This document shows positions 39,427 to 52,124 of a stretch of DNA of 64,000 nucleotides, piece by piece. Within the stretch, counting starts at the first letter, position 1. The number at the start of each line of letters is the position of its first letter. The translations under genes were made by a program, and so were the position numbers. Under the pieces are notes generated by a model, which was not told the origin of the DNA, made no database searches, and saw only the letters and a program-made list of their open reading frames with translations. The stretch lies in assembly GCF_001659605.2 (NCBI RefSeq), contig NC_035171.2, positions 32,753,315-32,817,314 on the forward strand, in the 5' to 3' direction. The DNA comes from Manihot esculenta (taxonomy: Eukaryota > Streptophyta > Magnoliopsida > Malpighiales > Euphorbiaceae).

Positions 39427-41635
39427 TGTAACGACCCGGAAATCCGACCCGTTACCGGCGCTAGGATCCAGATCGGCTTAAGGCCGCCGGGACCCGTAGC
39501 AAGCCTACATACCTCCTGTAAACCTGTGGAATCCCATACATAACAACATATACATGATCTGTAAAAATTTTTCTTTTCTCTTATCCAAGCAAAACCTGTG
39601 CATGCACAAAATCATACATAAACCCCACACTGGAGTCCTCATCAAATACTCCAATGGGGTATCATCATCATACATATCAGCTTGGATAATCATGGTCATT
39701 AACATCATTACTCATTAAACACTCTGTACATAATGGGGATTCACACACCTCTAGGTCAAGCACTACTATAATCCTCAATACATCATCAAATTATTCATTA
39801 CATTACATGGTCATAATTACTCATTACATCATATTCATGTCCACTACTATCTATTACAACATACATGACTTAACTTCACTCTAGCCGACTTCCCGATCTA
39901 TCCTGTACCTGCAACTCTGGGGATAAAGGGAGTGGGGTGAGCTACTAGAGCCCAGTGAGCAGAATAATAAAACATCAATTTAAATCATGCTTTCATGTAT
40001 GCGCCATAACACAAACATTTCACAACAAGGATGAACTTGTCACCATTTAGCCCCTATCTTTCTTACTTATACATGCCGGGGGCGTAGAGCCGTAGCAGGC
40101 ACACCCGGACTTCCATAATCAGTCATAGTGCCAGGGGCGTAGAGCCGTAGCAGGCACACCTGGACTCACATAGGCTATCATGACATAAAAGGGCTAATGG
40201 ATCATTCAACATTCATCCACATCAACAACAAAGTATGCAATGCAACATATTCGTGAATTCTAATGCAAACAACCTGATATATCTCATGGCATTCATGATG
40301 CGTGAATCATGCTAAAACATTTCATTAATTTGCTTTAAAACTTAAAGTTTATTCCACTCACCTCTGGCTAGCTCTGAAGAGACTCTGAAGCAGCTGGCTT
40401 ACTGCTGGGGGTCTCGGTTCCTCGGGTCCGAACCTACACAGGTGGACTCAAATGAGGGACCAAACATACCTGAATATGACTCTAAAATACTCCCCAAAAA
40501 CCCCCTAAAACATCCTGAAAACATCACATGAAAACATGCAAGAAATGGCTGAACAGGGCACTTTCGGCGGCAGGTTCGGCGGCCGAAAGTCCCTCTGCAG
40601 CCGAAAGTCATGCAGGTTCGGCAGCACTTTCGGCGGCCGAACCTCCCAGACAGAGACGAAACTTGAGTTTCGGGGGCAGGCTTCGGCAGCCGAAACTGCC
40701 TCCACAAGGGGGTTCGGCGGCCGAAAGTCACTTCGGCGGCCGAACCTGAGTTTCTGCCGAAGGGCAGAAACTTGGCTCCCTTGTGTCCACAGCCTCCAAA
40801 ACACCTCAAAACATGCATAAACTTATTTCTACACATGCATATACATCATACATCACACCTAGGGGTCTCAAACTATAGTATACCCCAACTACAACACTTC
40901 AAACAACACATTTCCAACATACATTGTTCAAATCACAACATAAACCCATAAACCTAACAACAAGCCTAAACATGCATTCAACCCCATCAACTTGTATAAA
41001 ACTTTCATAAAACATAAAAGAAGCATAGATCGAAGCTTACCTCTTGAAGATCGAGAGGAAGAACGACCCTAGCTCGGAAAATGGAGGGATTTAGCTCCAA
41101 GACTTCCAAGCTTCAAACTTGCTTAAAAACACTCAAAAACCTTTGTGGAACCTTAAAACTCAAAGAAAATGGTGGGGATTGAAGGAAAAACACAAGATTT
41201 GGGAGAGGGAGGTCGGAAGCTTGCTGCGGCTGAAAATGGGAGAAAACTCTCTCATTTCGGCTAAGTGCCCCTTTTATAGGTGGCTGGCCAGGCCACGTTC
41301 GGGGGCCGAAAGTGCCTCCGCATGCATGCAAGGTTCGGCGGCCGAACATGAGGTTCGGCGGCCGAACCTGGACTTCCCTTACTCATGCTTTCGGGCGCCT
41401 AAAGTCCCTCCGAAAGCATGCATGTTCGGCGGCCGAACTTCGAAGTTTGGCAGCCGAACCTGGGTTTTCCTCCAAAGATTTTTCATGCAAAAACTCATTT
41501 AATTTCTTACTTAAAAACATGAAATACATGAAAACATTTCATAAAATCATAGTTTTACCCTTCTAGAGGTTTCCGACATCCGGGGTCCCACCGGACAGTA
41601 GGGATTCCGATACCGGAGTCTAGCCGGGTATTACA
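39427..41635 (-). repeat. Copy A LTR, left (3' LTR in element sense)
   Basis: Plus-strand ends are TGTAACGACC and GGGTATTACA. In element sense it starts TGTAATACCC. It carries a TATAAAAG box (41271-41278, minus), a U3 palindrome cluster (41298-41458), a leader palindrome cluster (40575-40744) and two copies of a repeat with core GGGGCGTAGAGCCGTAGCAG near 40079-40168. Confidence 0.95.
41298..41458. repeat. U3 palindrome cluster, copy A left LTR
   Basis: The 13-bp palindrome TTCGGC-N-GCCGAA occurs at 41334, 41354, 41425 and (decayed) 41446, with a variant TTCGGGGGCCGAA at 41298. Pairs are 20-21 bp apart and pair starts about 91-92 bp apart. The last copy is 19 bp from the TATA box. Confidence 0.9.
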
Positions 41636-41650
41636 TTCTTCCCCCCTTAA
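41636..41650 (-). other. Polypurine tract of copy A
   Basis: On the minus strand TTAAGGGGGGAAGAA directly precedes the 3' LTR, the position where plus-strand DNA synthesis is primed. The same tract stands next to the left LTR of copy C at 58695. Confidence 0.85.
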
Positions 41651-41754
41651 GAACATTCGTCCCCGAATGTTCCTCAACTAACATACAAAGCATGGCATCA
41701 ATCATAACATACAACATATCATACATGCAACACATAGAACAACTAACACTCACC

Positions 41755-44700
41755 TCAAAACAGATGGGGGTATTGCTGGAGCATGGACTCCCGTGTCTCC
41801 CAGGTGCATTCTTCAATATTGTGGTGGTTCCAAAGGACTTTCACCATCGGGATTTCCTTGTTCCTCAGCTTTCTGATCTGAGTGTCTAGGATCCGCACTG
41901 GCTGTTCTACATAGGTGAGATCCTCATGGATCTCCACATCAGGCTCACTAAGAACCTTGCTCGGATCTGACACGTATTTCCTTAACAGAGAAACATGGAA
42001 AACCGGATGGATTCTCTCCATCGAAGCAGGCAAGTCTAGCTTGTACGACACATTACCGACCCTCTGAAGCACCTCGAAAGGACCGATGTACCGTGGAGCT
42101 AACTTACCCTTCTTCCCGAACCGAACCACTCCTTTCATAGGAGACACCTTGAGCAAAACCAAATCCCCCTCCTGAAACTCTAGCTGTCTTCTGCGGATAT
42201 CTGCATAACTCTTCTGCCGACTAGCAGCAGTCTTGATCCTCTCTCTGATTATGGGTAACACCCTGCTGGTAAGCTCTACTAACTCCGGACCCGCAAGAGT
42301 CCTCTCTCCTACCTCCTCCCAGCAGATTGGTGATCTGCACTTCCTCCCGTACAAAGCTTCATATGGAGCCATCCCTATGCTAGCATGATAGCTGTTATTG
42401 TAGGCAAACTCCACCAAAGGTAGATGCTGCCTCCAAGAACCGCCAAAATCTAGCACACACATTCTGAGCATATCCTCTATTGTCTGGATGGTCCTCTCTG
42501 ACTGTCCGTCTGTCTGTGGGTGGAAGGCAGTACTGAAGTCTAATCTGGTACCCATAGCGTTCTGCAGACTCCGCCAAAACCTGGAGGTGAACTGGGGCCC
42601 TCTATCTGACACTATAGATACCGGGACCCCATGCAGTCTGACAATCTCATCTACGTACACCTGCGCCAACTTGTCCACAGAGTAACCACTCCTGACAGGG
42701 ATGAAGTGAGCAGATTTGGTGAGTCTGTCCACAATCACCCATATGGAGTCCAATCTGTTGGACGTCGCCGGTAACCCCACTACGAAGTCCATAGCTATAT
42801 TCTCCCATTTCCATTCTGGAATAGGTAGCGGGTTAAGCATTCCAGTCGGCTTCTGATGCTCTAGTTTCACCCTCTGACACACATCGCAGGCTGACACGAA
42901 CAGTGCCACGTCCTTCTTCATAGCTGGCCACCAATACACTCTCTTTAGATCCTGATACATCTTGGTGGCTCCAGGGTGAACACTATACCTGGTATTATGG
43001 GCTTCCCCCATAATATCTCCCTTCAGACCAATGTCATCTGGCACACATAATCTGTTCCCGTAGCGGAGGATCCCCTTATCATCAAACTTGAACTCATTAC
43101 TCTGGCCTGACTGAACCGTTCTGGCTATCCTGACCAACTCTGGGTCCTCATGCTGTTTCTGAGCTACCTGCTCCAGAAACACGGGTGTCACTCTCATCTG
43201 AGCCACTAAGGCACCTGTGCCAGACAACTCCAACTGTAATCCCTCACTCATAAGTCTGTGGAACTCCTTCACCACCGGCCTCCTCTCTGCTGAAATGTGG
43301 GATAGACTGCCGAGTGATTTCCGGCTTAGGGCGTCTGCCACAACATTCGCCTTACCCGGATGGTACTGAATCTTGCAATCATAGTCACTCAACAGCTCTA
43401 CCCATCTCCTCTGCCTCATGTTCAGTTCTCTCTGACTCAGGATGTACTGCAGGCTCTTATGATCTGTGAAGATCTCACACTTTACCCCATAAAGGTAATG
43501 CCTCCACATCTTGAGTGCAAAGATCACTGCTGCCATCTCTAGGTCATGTGTGGGGTAATTCAGCTCATGCTTCTTCAGCTGTCTAGAAGCATAAGCGATC
43601 ACCCTCTCATTTTGCATTAGCACACAACCCAGTCCCACACGGGACGCATCACAATATACTGAGAAGTCATCATCACTTTTTGGCAGAGCTAACACCGGTG
43701 CTGAAGTCAACCTCCTCTTAAGCTCCTCAAAGCTTTCCTCACACTGATCGGTCCATATGAACTTCTAATTCTTCTTTGTCAATTTGGTCATAGGAGCAGC
43801 AATCTTTGAGAAGTCCTGAACGAACCTCCTGTAGTAACCTGCTAAACCCAGAAAACTCTTGATCTCGGTCACTGTGGTGGGTCTAGGCCAGTTAGCTACA
43901 GCCTCTACCTTCTTGGGGTCTACTTCAATACCCTGTTCTGACACAATGTGCCCCAAGAATGATATGCTCCTAAGCCAAAACTCACACTTGGAGAACTTGG
44001 CATACAAGCCATGCTCTCTCAAGGTCTGCAAAACTGTCCTCAGGTGATGGGCATGCTCCTCTGCATTTCTGGAATACACTAAGATATCATCTATGAAGAC
44101 AATAACGAAGTGATCCAGATACTGACTGAATACTCTGTTCATGAGGTCCATGAATGCTGCAGGGGCGTTGGTCAACCCAAACGGCATCACAAGGAACTCA
44201 TAGTGCCCATACCTGGTCCTGAAAGCTGTCTTCGGTACATCTTCATTCCTTATCCTCAACTGATGGTACCCTGATCTCAGATCTATTTTGGAGAAATAAC
44301 CTGCTCCTGCTAGCTGGTCGAATAGATCGTCGATCCTCGGCAAAGGGTACTTGTTCTTGGTAGTGACCTTGTTCAACTGTCTGTAGTCGATACAAAGTCT
44401 GAGGGATCCATCCTTCTTCCTCACAAACAAAACCGGAGCACCCCAAGGTGAAGTACTCGGTCGGATGAAACCCTTATCTACCAGCTCTTGCAACTGTTCC
44501 TTCAGTTCTTTCAATTCAGCTGGTGCCATCCTGTAGGGAGGGATAGAGATCGGTCTGGTACCAGGCATTAACTCAATCTCGAACTCTATCTCCCTAGCAG
44601 GTGGTAACCCTGGTAGCTCGTCTGGGAAAACATCTAAGAACTCACTCACCACAGGCACTGAGGCGGGCTCTCTGACATGACTATCTAACTCCCTCACATG

Positions 44701-46740
44701 AGCTAGAAACCCCTGACATCCCCTCCTAAGCAACCTACGAGCCTGAAGAGCTGAGATCAGACCTCTAGGTGTACCCCTCTTGTCTCCTCTGAAGACGACC
44801 TCTGACCCATCCTGATCTCTGAATCTGACTACCTTGTCTCTACAGTCCAAGGTAGCACCATGGGTCGATAACCAATCCATCCCTAGAATGACGTCAAAAT
44901 CTGTCAAATCTAGAACCACGAGGTCGGCGGAAAGGCATCTTCCCTCTATGAAAACTGGACTACATTGGCAGACTGCCTCTGCCACTGACGGGTCACACTT
45001 GGGTCCACTGACCCATAGGGGACACTCTAACCCAGAGACCATCAATCCTACCCTCTCCACGACTCTCGGAGCAACAAAAGAATGAGATGCACCCGGGTCC
45101 ATTAAGGCATACACATCAGAACAACCAATGATGAGATTACCTGCCACCACGGTGTTGGATGTGTTGGCCTCCTGCTGAGTCATAGTGAAGATCCGTGCCG
45201 GAGCTGATGGACCTTCACCTCTGTATCCTGCTGATGAAGAGGCTGACCCTCTCCCTCTGCCTCTGCCACTGGCCTGTGTTGCGGCTGGAGCTACTGGCTG
45301 CACCACACTGCCGGAGGCTGTCTGCTGAGACGGTGCTGCAAAGGCTGCTCTAGGACAGTCTCGAGCCAAATGACCCGCCTGTCCGCATCTGAAACATGTG
45401 TTTGTCCCTGCCAGACATACTCCTTTGTGTGGTCTCCCACATCTCATACATGCTGTAACCTCTGCGCCAGAGCTTGAGCCACTGCCTAAACCCAGACCTG
45501 ACTTGATCTTGTTCCAGAACTTATTCTTCTTAGATTTTCTGTGGCCTCTGTCCCACTTCTTACTGCCTGCAACTGCTGCACTCAGAGAAGAAGAGTCTAA
45601 CCTTTCCCCACCTGGGGTCTTGGAACCAGAAGACTGTGCCACTGACTGTTTTACCTTCCCCTCAACGATGGCACAAGCCTCCATTCTCCTAGCCATATCC
45701 ACTATGGCATGGAAACTCTCCCTCTCTGCTGATTGTATCAAAGAGGAATACCTGGAGTGCAGCCTCATAATATATCTACTTGACTTCTTTTGATCTGTGT
45801 CCAAATTCTGCCCAGCATATGGCAACAACTCCAGGAACCTGTCTGTGTACTCCTCCACACTCATCTGTTCAGTCTGCCTCAACTGTTCGAATTCTATTAT
45901 CTTCTGCTCTCTAGAGCTCTCAGGGAAAGCCCATCCTGCAAACTCATTTGCGAACTCCTCCCAGGACATACTGTCCGCTCTCGGGTTCACATAGTTCTTA
46001 AACCAACCACGTGCCTTCTTGCACTCCAGTGTGAACCCAGCCATCTGAATGGCTCTACTGTCATCAGCCCCTATCTCATCTGTAATAGTCTTGACCCTGT
46101 TCAGATACTCAAATGGGTCATCACCTGCTCTGTACTGAGGAGCACCCAACTTCATGTAATCGGTCATCTTGACCTTGCTCCCTCCAGATGAGGTAGGTTT
46201 GGGTACTTGTGTTTCCGGGACAGTAGGTACTGGTGGTGGTGGAGGTGCAACATCCCCTGGGGTAGGGTTTGCTGTACTGGTATAGGGAGGTGGAGGTGGG
46301 TACGTGGGGTACTGAGAGTATGGTGGGTAGTAAGGTGGGTATGGCATGTGTGGAGGATAAGGGCTAAAACTGGGGTAATCCGATGTACCTCCCATCGAAT
46401 ACCCTGGATGGTGTGAATAGGGTGGGTAGTGATGTGGCTGGACATAACTCGAGGCCTGAGCGCCTCCTTCTGATTCTCCCATGCCCTCTTCCGGCATGCT
46501 CACACCGAGACTGCCATCCCTCCTCTGATCTACTTCCATATCCTCAGACATTCCTCCCTGCACTGTTCCCCTTACTGATCTGCTTCTACCCAGATCCAAA
46601 GACCTTCTAGGGTCTCTAGCTACTCTGTCTCTGTTGGACCTACTGGACATTGCCCTAGGCAAAGCTGAAGGACGGGCATCAGCGCCCTCGTCCTGAGGTG
46701 GCACTCCAGTCAATCGTGCAGATCGACGAGTTCCTCTCAT
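41755..46740 (-). pseudogene. Chromovirus copy A gag-pol polyprotein with one nonsense codon
   Basis: One frame of 1,662 codons from [10 protein letters not shown] (46740) to the stop at 41755. Domains in order: Pro/Tyr-rich N-terminus, gag, a [12 protein letters not shown] knuckle and a CCHC knuckle ([14 protein letters not shown], about 45359-45400), aspartic protease (DPGASHSF), reverse transcriptase (FIDDILVYS near 44090), RNase H ([14 protein letters not shown]), integrase ([23 protein letters not shown]) and a chromodomain-like C-terminus. TAG at 43765-43767 replaces the Gln codon present in copy C, between reverse transcriptase and RNase H. An in-frame ATG at 46809 would add 23 residues, but homologous starts favour 46740. 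Confidence 0.92.
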
Positions 46741-46995
46741 TCTATCTTCTGAAAAACAGCACATAGCATAAACAATCATTAGCATCATATGGTTCATGTG
46801 GAAACACATGAACCCTCATCACATACATAGCATCATATCATAGCATTTATGCACATGCATATCATCATGGCATATCATATCATCATATAGACAGGACTCT
46901 ACATCCTATCCTAGTGGACATGATTTTCCTAGTGTGCTTGACCTTCTAGAACATCTATGAGCCCGACACTCTAGGTCCGACCATATGAACCTAGG

Positions 46996-47007
46996 GCTCT
47001 GATACCA
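46996..47007 (-). other. Primer-binding site of copy A (initiator tRNA-Met type)
   Basis: On the minus strand TGGTATCAGAGC lies three bases downstream of the 5' LTR. It is complementary to the initiator tRNA-Met 3' end, the usual primer of plant chromoviruses. Confidence 0.92.
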
Positions 47008-47010
47008 CTC

Positions 47011-49219
47011 TGTAACGACCCGGAAATCCGACCCGTTACCGGCGCTAGGATCCAGATCGGCTTAAGGCCGCCGGGACCCGTAGCAAGCCTACATACCTCC
47101 TGTAAACCTGTGGAATCCCATACATAACAACATATACATGATCTGTAAAAATTTTTCTTTTCTCTTATCCAAGCAAAACCTGTGCATGCACAAAATCATA
47201 CATAAACCCCACACTGGAGTCCTCATCAAATACTCCAATGGGGTATCATCATCATACATATCAGCTTGGATAATCATGGTCATTAACATCATTACTCATT
47301 AAACACTCTGTACATAATGGGGATTCACACACCTCTAGGTCAAGCACTACTATAATCCTCAATACATCATCAAATTATTCATTACATTACATGGTCATAA
47401 TTACTCATTACATCATATTCATGTCCACTACTATCTATTACAACATACATGACTTAACTTCACTCTAGCCGACTTCCCGATCTATCCTGTACCTGCAACT
47501 CTGGGGATAAAGGGAGTGGGGTGAGCTACTAGAGCCCAGTGAGCAGAATAATAAAACATCAATTTAAATCATGCTTTCATGTATGCGCCATAACACAAAC
47601 ATTTCACAACAAGGATGAACTTGTCACCATTTAGCCCCTATCTTTCTTACTTATACATGCCGGGGGCGTAGAGCCGTAGCAGGCACACCCGGACTTCCAT
47701 AATCAGTCATAGTGCCAGGGGCGTAGAGCCGTAGCAGGCACACCTGGACTCACATAGGCTATCATGACATAAAAGGGCTAATGGATCATTCAACATTCAT
47801 CCACATCAACAACAAAGTATGCAATGCAACATATTCGTGAATTCTAATGCAAACAACCTGATATATCTCATGGCATTCATGATGCGTGAATCATGCTAAA
47901 ACATTTCATTAATTTGCTTTAAAACTTAAAGTTTATTCCACTCACCTCTGGCTAGCTCTGAAGAGACTCTGAAGCAGCTGGCTTACTGCTGGGGGTCTCG
48001 GTTCCTCGGGTCCGAACCTACACAGGTGGACTCAAATGAGGGACCAAACATACCTGAATATGACTCTAAAATACTCCCCAAAAACCCCCTAAAACATCCT
48101 GAAAACATCACATGAAAACATGCAAGAAATGGCTGAACAGGGCACTTTCGGCGGCAGGTTCGGCGGCCGAAAGTCCCTCTGCAGCCGAAAGTCATGCAGG
48201 TTCGGCGGCACTTTCGGCGGCCGAACCTCCCAGACAGAGACGAAACTTGAGTTTCGGGGGCAGGCTTCGGCAGCCGAAACTGCCTCCACAAGGGGGTTCG
48301 GCGGCCGAAAGTCACTTCGGCGGCCGAACCTGAGTTTCTGCCGAAGGGCAGAAACTTGGCTCCCTTGTGTCCACAGCCTCCAAAACACCTCAAAACATGC
48401 ATAAACTTGTTTCTACACATGCATACACATCATACATCACACCTAGGGGTCTCAAACTATAATATACCCCAACTACAACACTTCAAACAACACATTTCCA
48501 ACATACATTGTTCAAATCACAACATAAACCCATAAACCTAACAACAAGCCTAAACATGCATTCTACCCCATCAACTTGTATAAAACTTTCATAAAACATA
48601 AAAGAAGCATAGATCGAAGCTTACCTCTTGAAGATCGAGAGGAAGAACGACCCTAGCTCGGAAAATGGAGGGATTTAGCTCCAAGACTTCCAAGCTTCAA
48701 ACTTGCTTAAAAACACTCAAAAACCTTTGTGGAACCTTAAAACTCAAAGAAAATGGTGGGGATTGAAGGAAAAACACAAGATTTGGGAGAGGGAGGTCGG
48801 AAGCTTGCTGCGGCTGAAAATGGGAGAAAACTCTCTCATTTCGGCTAAGTGCCCTTTTTATAGGTGGCTGGCCAGGCCACGTTCGGGGGCCGAAAGTGCC
48901 TCCGCATGCATGCAAGGTTCGGCGGCCGAACATGAGGTTCGGCGGCCGAACCTGGACTTCCCTTACTCATGCTTTCGGGCGCCTAAAGTCCCTCCGAAAG
49001 CATGCATGTTCGGCGGCCGAACTTCGAAGTTCGGCGGCCGAACCTGGGTTTTCCTCCAAAGATTTTTCATGCAAAAACTCATTTAATTTCTTACTTAAAA
49101 ACTTGAAATACATGAAAACATTTCATAAAATCATAGTTTTACCCTTCTAGAGGTTTCCGACATCCGGGGTCCCACCGGACGGTAGGGATTCCGATACCGG
49201 AGTCTAGCCGGGTATTACA
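47011..49219 (-). repeat. Copy A LTR, right (5' LTR in element sense)
   Basis: Same length and ends as the left LTR at an offset of 7,584 bp. Its TATA box reads TATAAAAA (48855-48862, minus), where the left one is TATAAAAG. The leader palindrome cluster is at 48159-48328. A terminal hairpin-forming inverted repeat lies at 47012-47039. Confidence 0.95.
48882..49042. repeat. U3 palindrome cluster, copy A right LTR
   Basis: Same arrangement as in the left LTR. The fourth full palindrome (49030-49042) is intact here while it has decayed at two bases in the left copy, so this LTR keeps the ancestral form. Confidence 0.9.
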
Positions 49220-49225
49220 TTTTCT

Positions 49226-49745
49226 GCTGAAACAACCAGGGAAACGGGAACTGAAACAGAGGAGGAAGAATGTAGTTTGGGTAAAAGATCCGGCCCGGAA
49301 GATGAGAAAATGAACCAAAAGCTGAAAAGGTTGAAGGAGCAGCTCCTAGCCGAGCTAGGTAAGAAAGATCAGAGTCAAACCTCCTTGCCTACTTCTTCTC
49401 CCTTCTCAAAGTTAATGCAGCAGCAGACCGTTCCCAAAAAGTTTATGATGCCGCCGATGGCGGCCTATAATGGGGCTGGTAACCTGAGAGAGCATGTCAT
49501 GAACTATAAGGCCTTCATGGAATTGCAAACTCTGTCAGATGCTCTGATGTGCAAGGTGTTCCCAACAACGCTCTCGGGACCAGCGAGGGCATGGTTCAAC
49601 AGCCTGGAGGCCGGAAGCATTAAAAGTTTCGGAGATCTGGTCACCCGCTTCATTAGCCGGTTCGTAGCCGGGGTGCCAGCAGACAGGAAGACAAGCTATC
49701 TGGAAACAGTGAGACAAAAAGCTGGTGAATCCCTCAGAGAGTATG
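49226..49745 (+). pseudogene. Element D gag, second segment
   Basis: Gag frame resumed after copy A. It contains the capsid-like retrotransposon gag domain (for example LREHVMNYKAFMELQTLSDA, then ARAWFNSLEAGSI and FGDLVTRFISRF). It stops where solo LTR B enters within a GTC codon, and resumes at 52130. Confidence 0.85.
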
Positions 49746-52124
49746 TGTAATACCCAGCTAGACTCTGGTATCGGAATTCCTACCGTCTGGTGGAATCTCC
49801 GATGTCGGAAGCCTCTAGTAGGGTAGAAACATGTTTTCATAAAATGTTTTAAGGTATTCCATGGTTTTAAGAATGAAAATTAAATGAGTTTTTGCATGAA
49901 AAGTCTTTGGAGGAAAACCCAGGTTCGGCCGCCGAAAGTCAAGTTCGGCCGCCGAACATGCATGCGTTTTGGAGGCACGTTAGGCCCCCGAAAGCATGAG
50001 TGAGGGAAGTTCAGGTTCGGCCGCCGAAAGTCAAGTTCGGCCGCCGAACATGGCATGCATGCGGAGGCAAGTTCGGCCCCCGAACGTGGCCTGGCCAGCC
50101 ACTATAAAAGGGTCACTTAGCCGAAATGGGCGAGCTTTCTCCCATTTTCGGCCACAGCTAGCTTCCGACCTCCCTCTCCCCAGATCTAGTGTTCTTCCTT
50201 CAAATCCCCACCATTTTTCTTGAGTTTTAAGCTTGCATTGAAGGTTTTGAACTTTTGAAACAAGTTTTGGAGCTTTGGGAACTCAGGAGCTCATTTTCGT
50301 GGATCTCCAAGTTTAGGTCGTCTTCCTCTCGATCTTCAAGAGGTAAGGGCCGATCTTAAGCTCCTTATGTGTTTTGAGTAAGTTTTAAGTTGTTTTATGG
50401 GTAGAGATGCATGTTTAGGCTTATTGATGAGTTTATGGGTTTTGATGTTTTGATGAACAATGTATGTTGATTTTTGTGTGTTTGAAGTGTTGTAGTTGGG
50501 GTATTTGATAGTTTGAGACCCCTAGGTGTGATATATGGTGTTTATGCATGTCTTAGAACAAGTTTATGCATGATTTGAGAGTTGGGAGGCAAATGTGCAT
50601 AGAGGAGCCAAAGTTTCTGCCCTTTGGCAGAAACCAGGTTCGGCAGCCGAAGGCACTTTCGGCCGCCGAACATGGCTGGGAAGGCAGGCCTTTCGGCTGC
50701 CGAAGTTGCCCCCGAAAAGAGACTTTCGTCTCTGTCTGGGACTTTCGGCCGCCGAAGGTGCCGCCGAACCTGCCTGACTTTCGCCTCTGTCTGGGAGTTT
50801 CGGCCGCCGAAGGTGCCGCCGAAAGTGCCCTGTCCAGCCTTTTCTTGCATGCTTCCTAGGAGTGTTTTTGAGGTGTTTTTAGGAGGTTTTTGGGGGTATG
50901 TTTAGAGTTATGTTCTTGTTGTTTGGTGCCTCATTTGAGTCCACCTGTGTAGGTTCGGACCCGAGGAACCGAGACCCCCGGTTGTGAGATAGTCGTTCAG
51001 AGTTCGTTGTTAAAGCTTCAGTCACCAGGTGAGTGGAACAACCCCTTAAGTTTTAAAGTAAAGTAAATGAATAAATGAATGAATCATAAAACATTGCCCA
51101 TGCATCATTATGCCATGCAATATTTCAGGATGTTTGCATTAGAATTCACGAATATGCTGCATTGCATAAATTGATGTTGATGTGGATGGTTGTTGGGTGA
51201 TCCATAGTCCTCTGATGTTATGTTATGATGATATGTTATGGAAGACCAGCGAGGCCCATTCTACGCCCCTGGCACTATGTAAGAGAAAGACCAGTGAGGC
51301 CCATTCTACGCCCCTGGCACTTTGGAATGTTATGTTATGTAAGAGAAAGACCAGTGAGGCCCATTCTACGCCCCTGGCATTTGGAGATGTTGAGGACTAA
51401 TGGTGACAATACCATCCTTTATGTGATTAGCTGTGATGTGTTGCATTTCATGAAAGCATGAATAAGAAAAAGAAAGAAAAAGTTAAATAATGAATAACAA
51501 TAAAATGAATAATAATATACCTAAAAATGGAGGAATTATAATAATAATAATAAAATGAATAATAATATACCTAAAAATGGAGGAATTAAAGCAAATGTTT
51601 TTAGTTTCTGCTCATTGGGCTTTATAGCTCACCCCCTCTCCCCTAACCCCAGTCTTGCAGGTGCAGAGTAGATAGAGAAGTCAGCAGAGTAAGAGAAGTT
51701 TATGTAATAGCTTAGCTGTGGACATGGTTTGTTGGTAATGTAAAAGTATGAGATGTAATGTAATGTAAGTTTAATAATGTGCTTGACTAGAGTCTGTTGT
51801 ATTCCCTGTACACATGGTCTTGTATGAGATACAATGTTTTTACGATGCCTATGTAATCCAAGCCTATATTATGTTATGTACCCCATTGGAGTATTTGATG
51901 AGAACTCCAATGAGAGGTTTATGTTATGTTTGTGCATGCACAGGCTAGGCTTGGCAAAGAAATGTTTGAATGAAAGAAAAGTTTTTAATTTTTATGTATG
52001 TTATTGACCATGTATGGGATTAAACAGGTTCACGGGATGTATGTTTGGCTTGCTACGGGTTCTGGCGGCCTTAAGCCGACCTGAATCCTAGCGCCGGTAG
52101 CGGTCCGGTTTCCGGGTCGTTACA
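49746..52124 (+). mobile_element. Solo LTR B of the same chromovirus group
   Basis: A 2,379-bp LTR, TGTAATACCC to GGTCGTTACA, in plus orientation, opposite to A and C. It is flanked by the perfect 5-bp duplication GTATG (49741-49745 and 52125-52129) with no internal region, so it formed by recombination between two LTRs of a full element. It has TATAAAAG at 50103-50110, a leader palindrome cluster at 50639-50824, three minisatellite units near 51240-51385 and a 45-bp tandem repeat at about 51500-51590. It matches the C LTR far better than the A LTR. Confidence 0.93.
49924..50084. repeat. U3 palindrome cluster, solo LTR B
   Basis: TTCGGCCGCCGAA at 49924, 49944, 50016 and 50036 (pairs exactly 20 bp apart, pair starts 92 bp apart), plus the variant TTCGGCCCCCGAA at 50072, 18 bp before the TATA box. 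Confidence 0.92.

Larger units (their letters stand above)
39427..49219 (-). mobile_element. Chromovirus (Ty3/gypsy, Tekay/Del-like) copy A, complete with two LTRs
   Basis: A 9.8-kb element on the minus strand inside the gag of D. It has two 2,209-bp LTRs of equal length with about ten differences, an initiator-Met-type primer site, a polypurine tract and one gag-pol frame with a chromodomain-like end. Such near identity means a recent insertion. The expected 5-bp target duplication is imperfect: ATTCT precedes the left LTR, and TTTTCT follows the right one. One nonsense codon breaks pol, so it looks non-autonomous. Confidence 0.93.

Noticed and set aside
40528..40820. Several open frames on both strands across the LTR palindromes, rich in SAAE and FGGR residues
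   Set aside because: They are translations of the repeated GC-rich palindrome in the LTR; the same frames recur in each LTR and have no protein family.
41755..43710. A separate 651-codon minus-strand gene
   Set aside because: It is the 3' half of the copy A polyprotein, in the same frame as the upstream part and separated only by the TAG at 43765.
40560..50830. Regularly spaced palindromes look at first like a CRISPR array
   Set aside because: The spacers are not unique sequences of constant length, the setting is a plant LTR, and the units belong to U3 and leader clusters.
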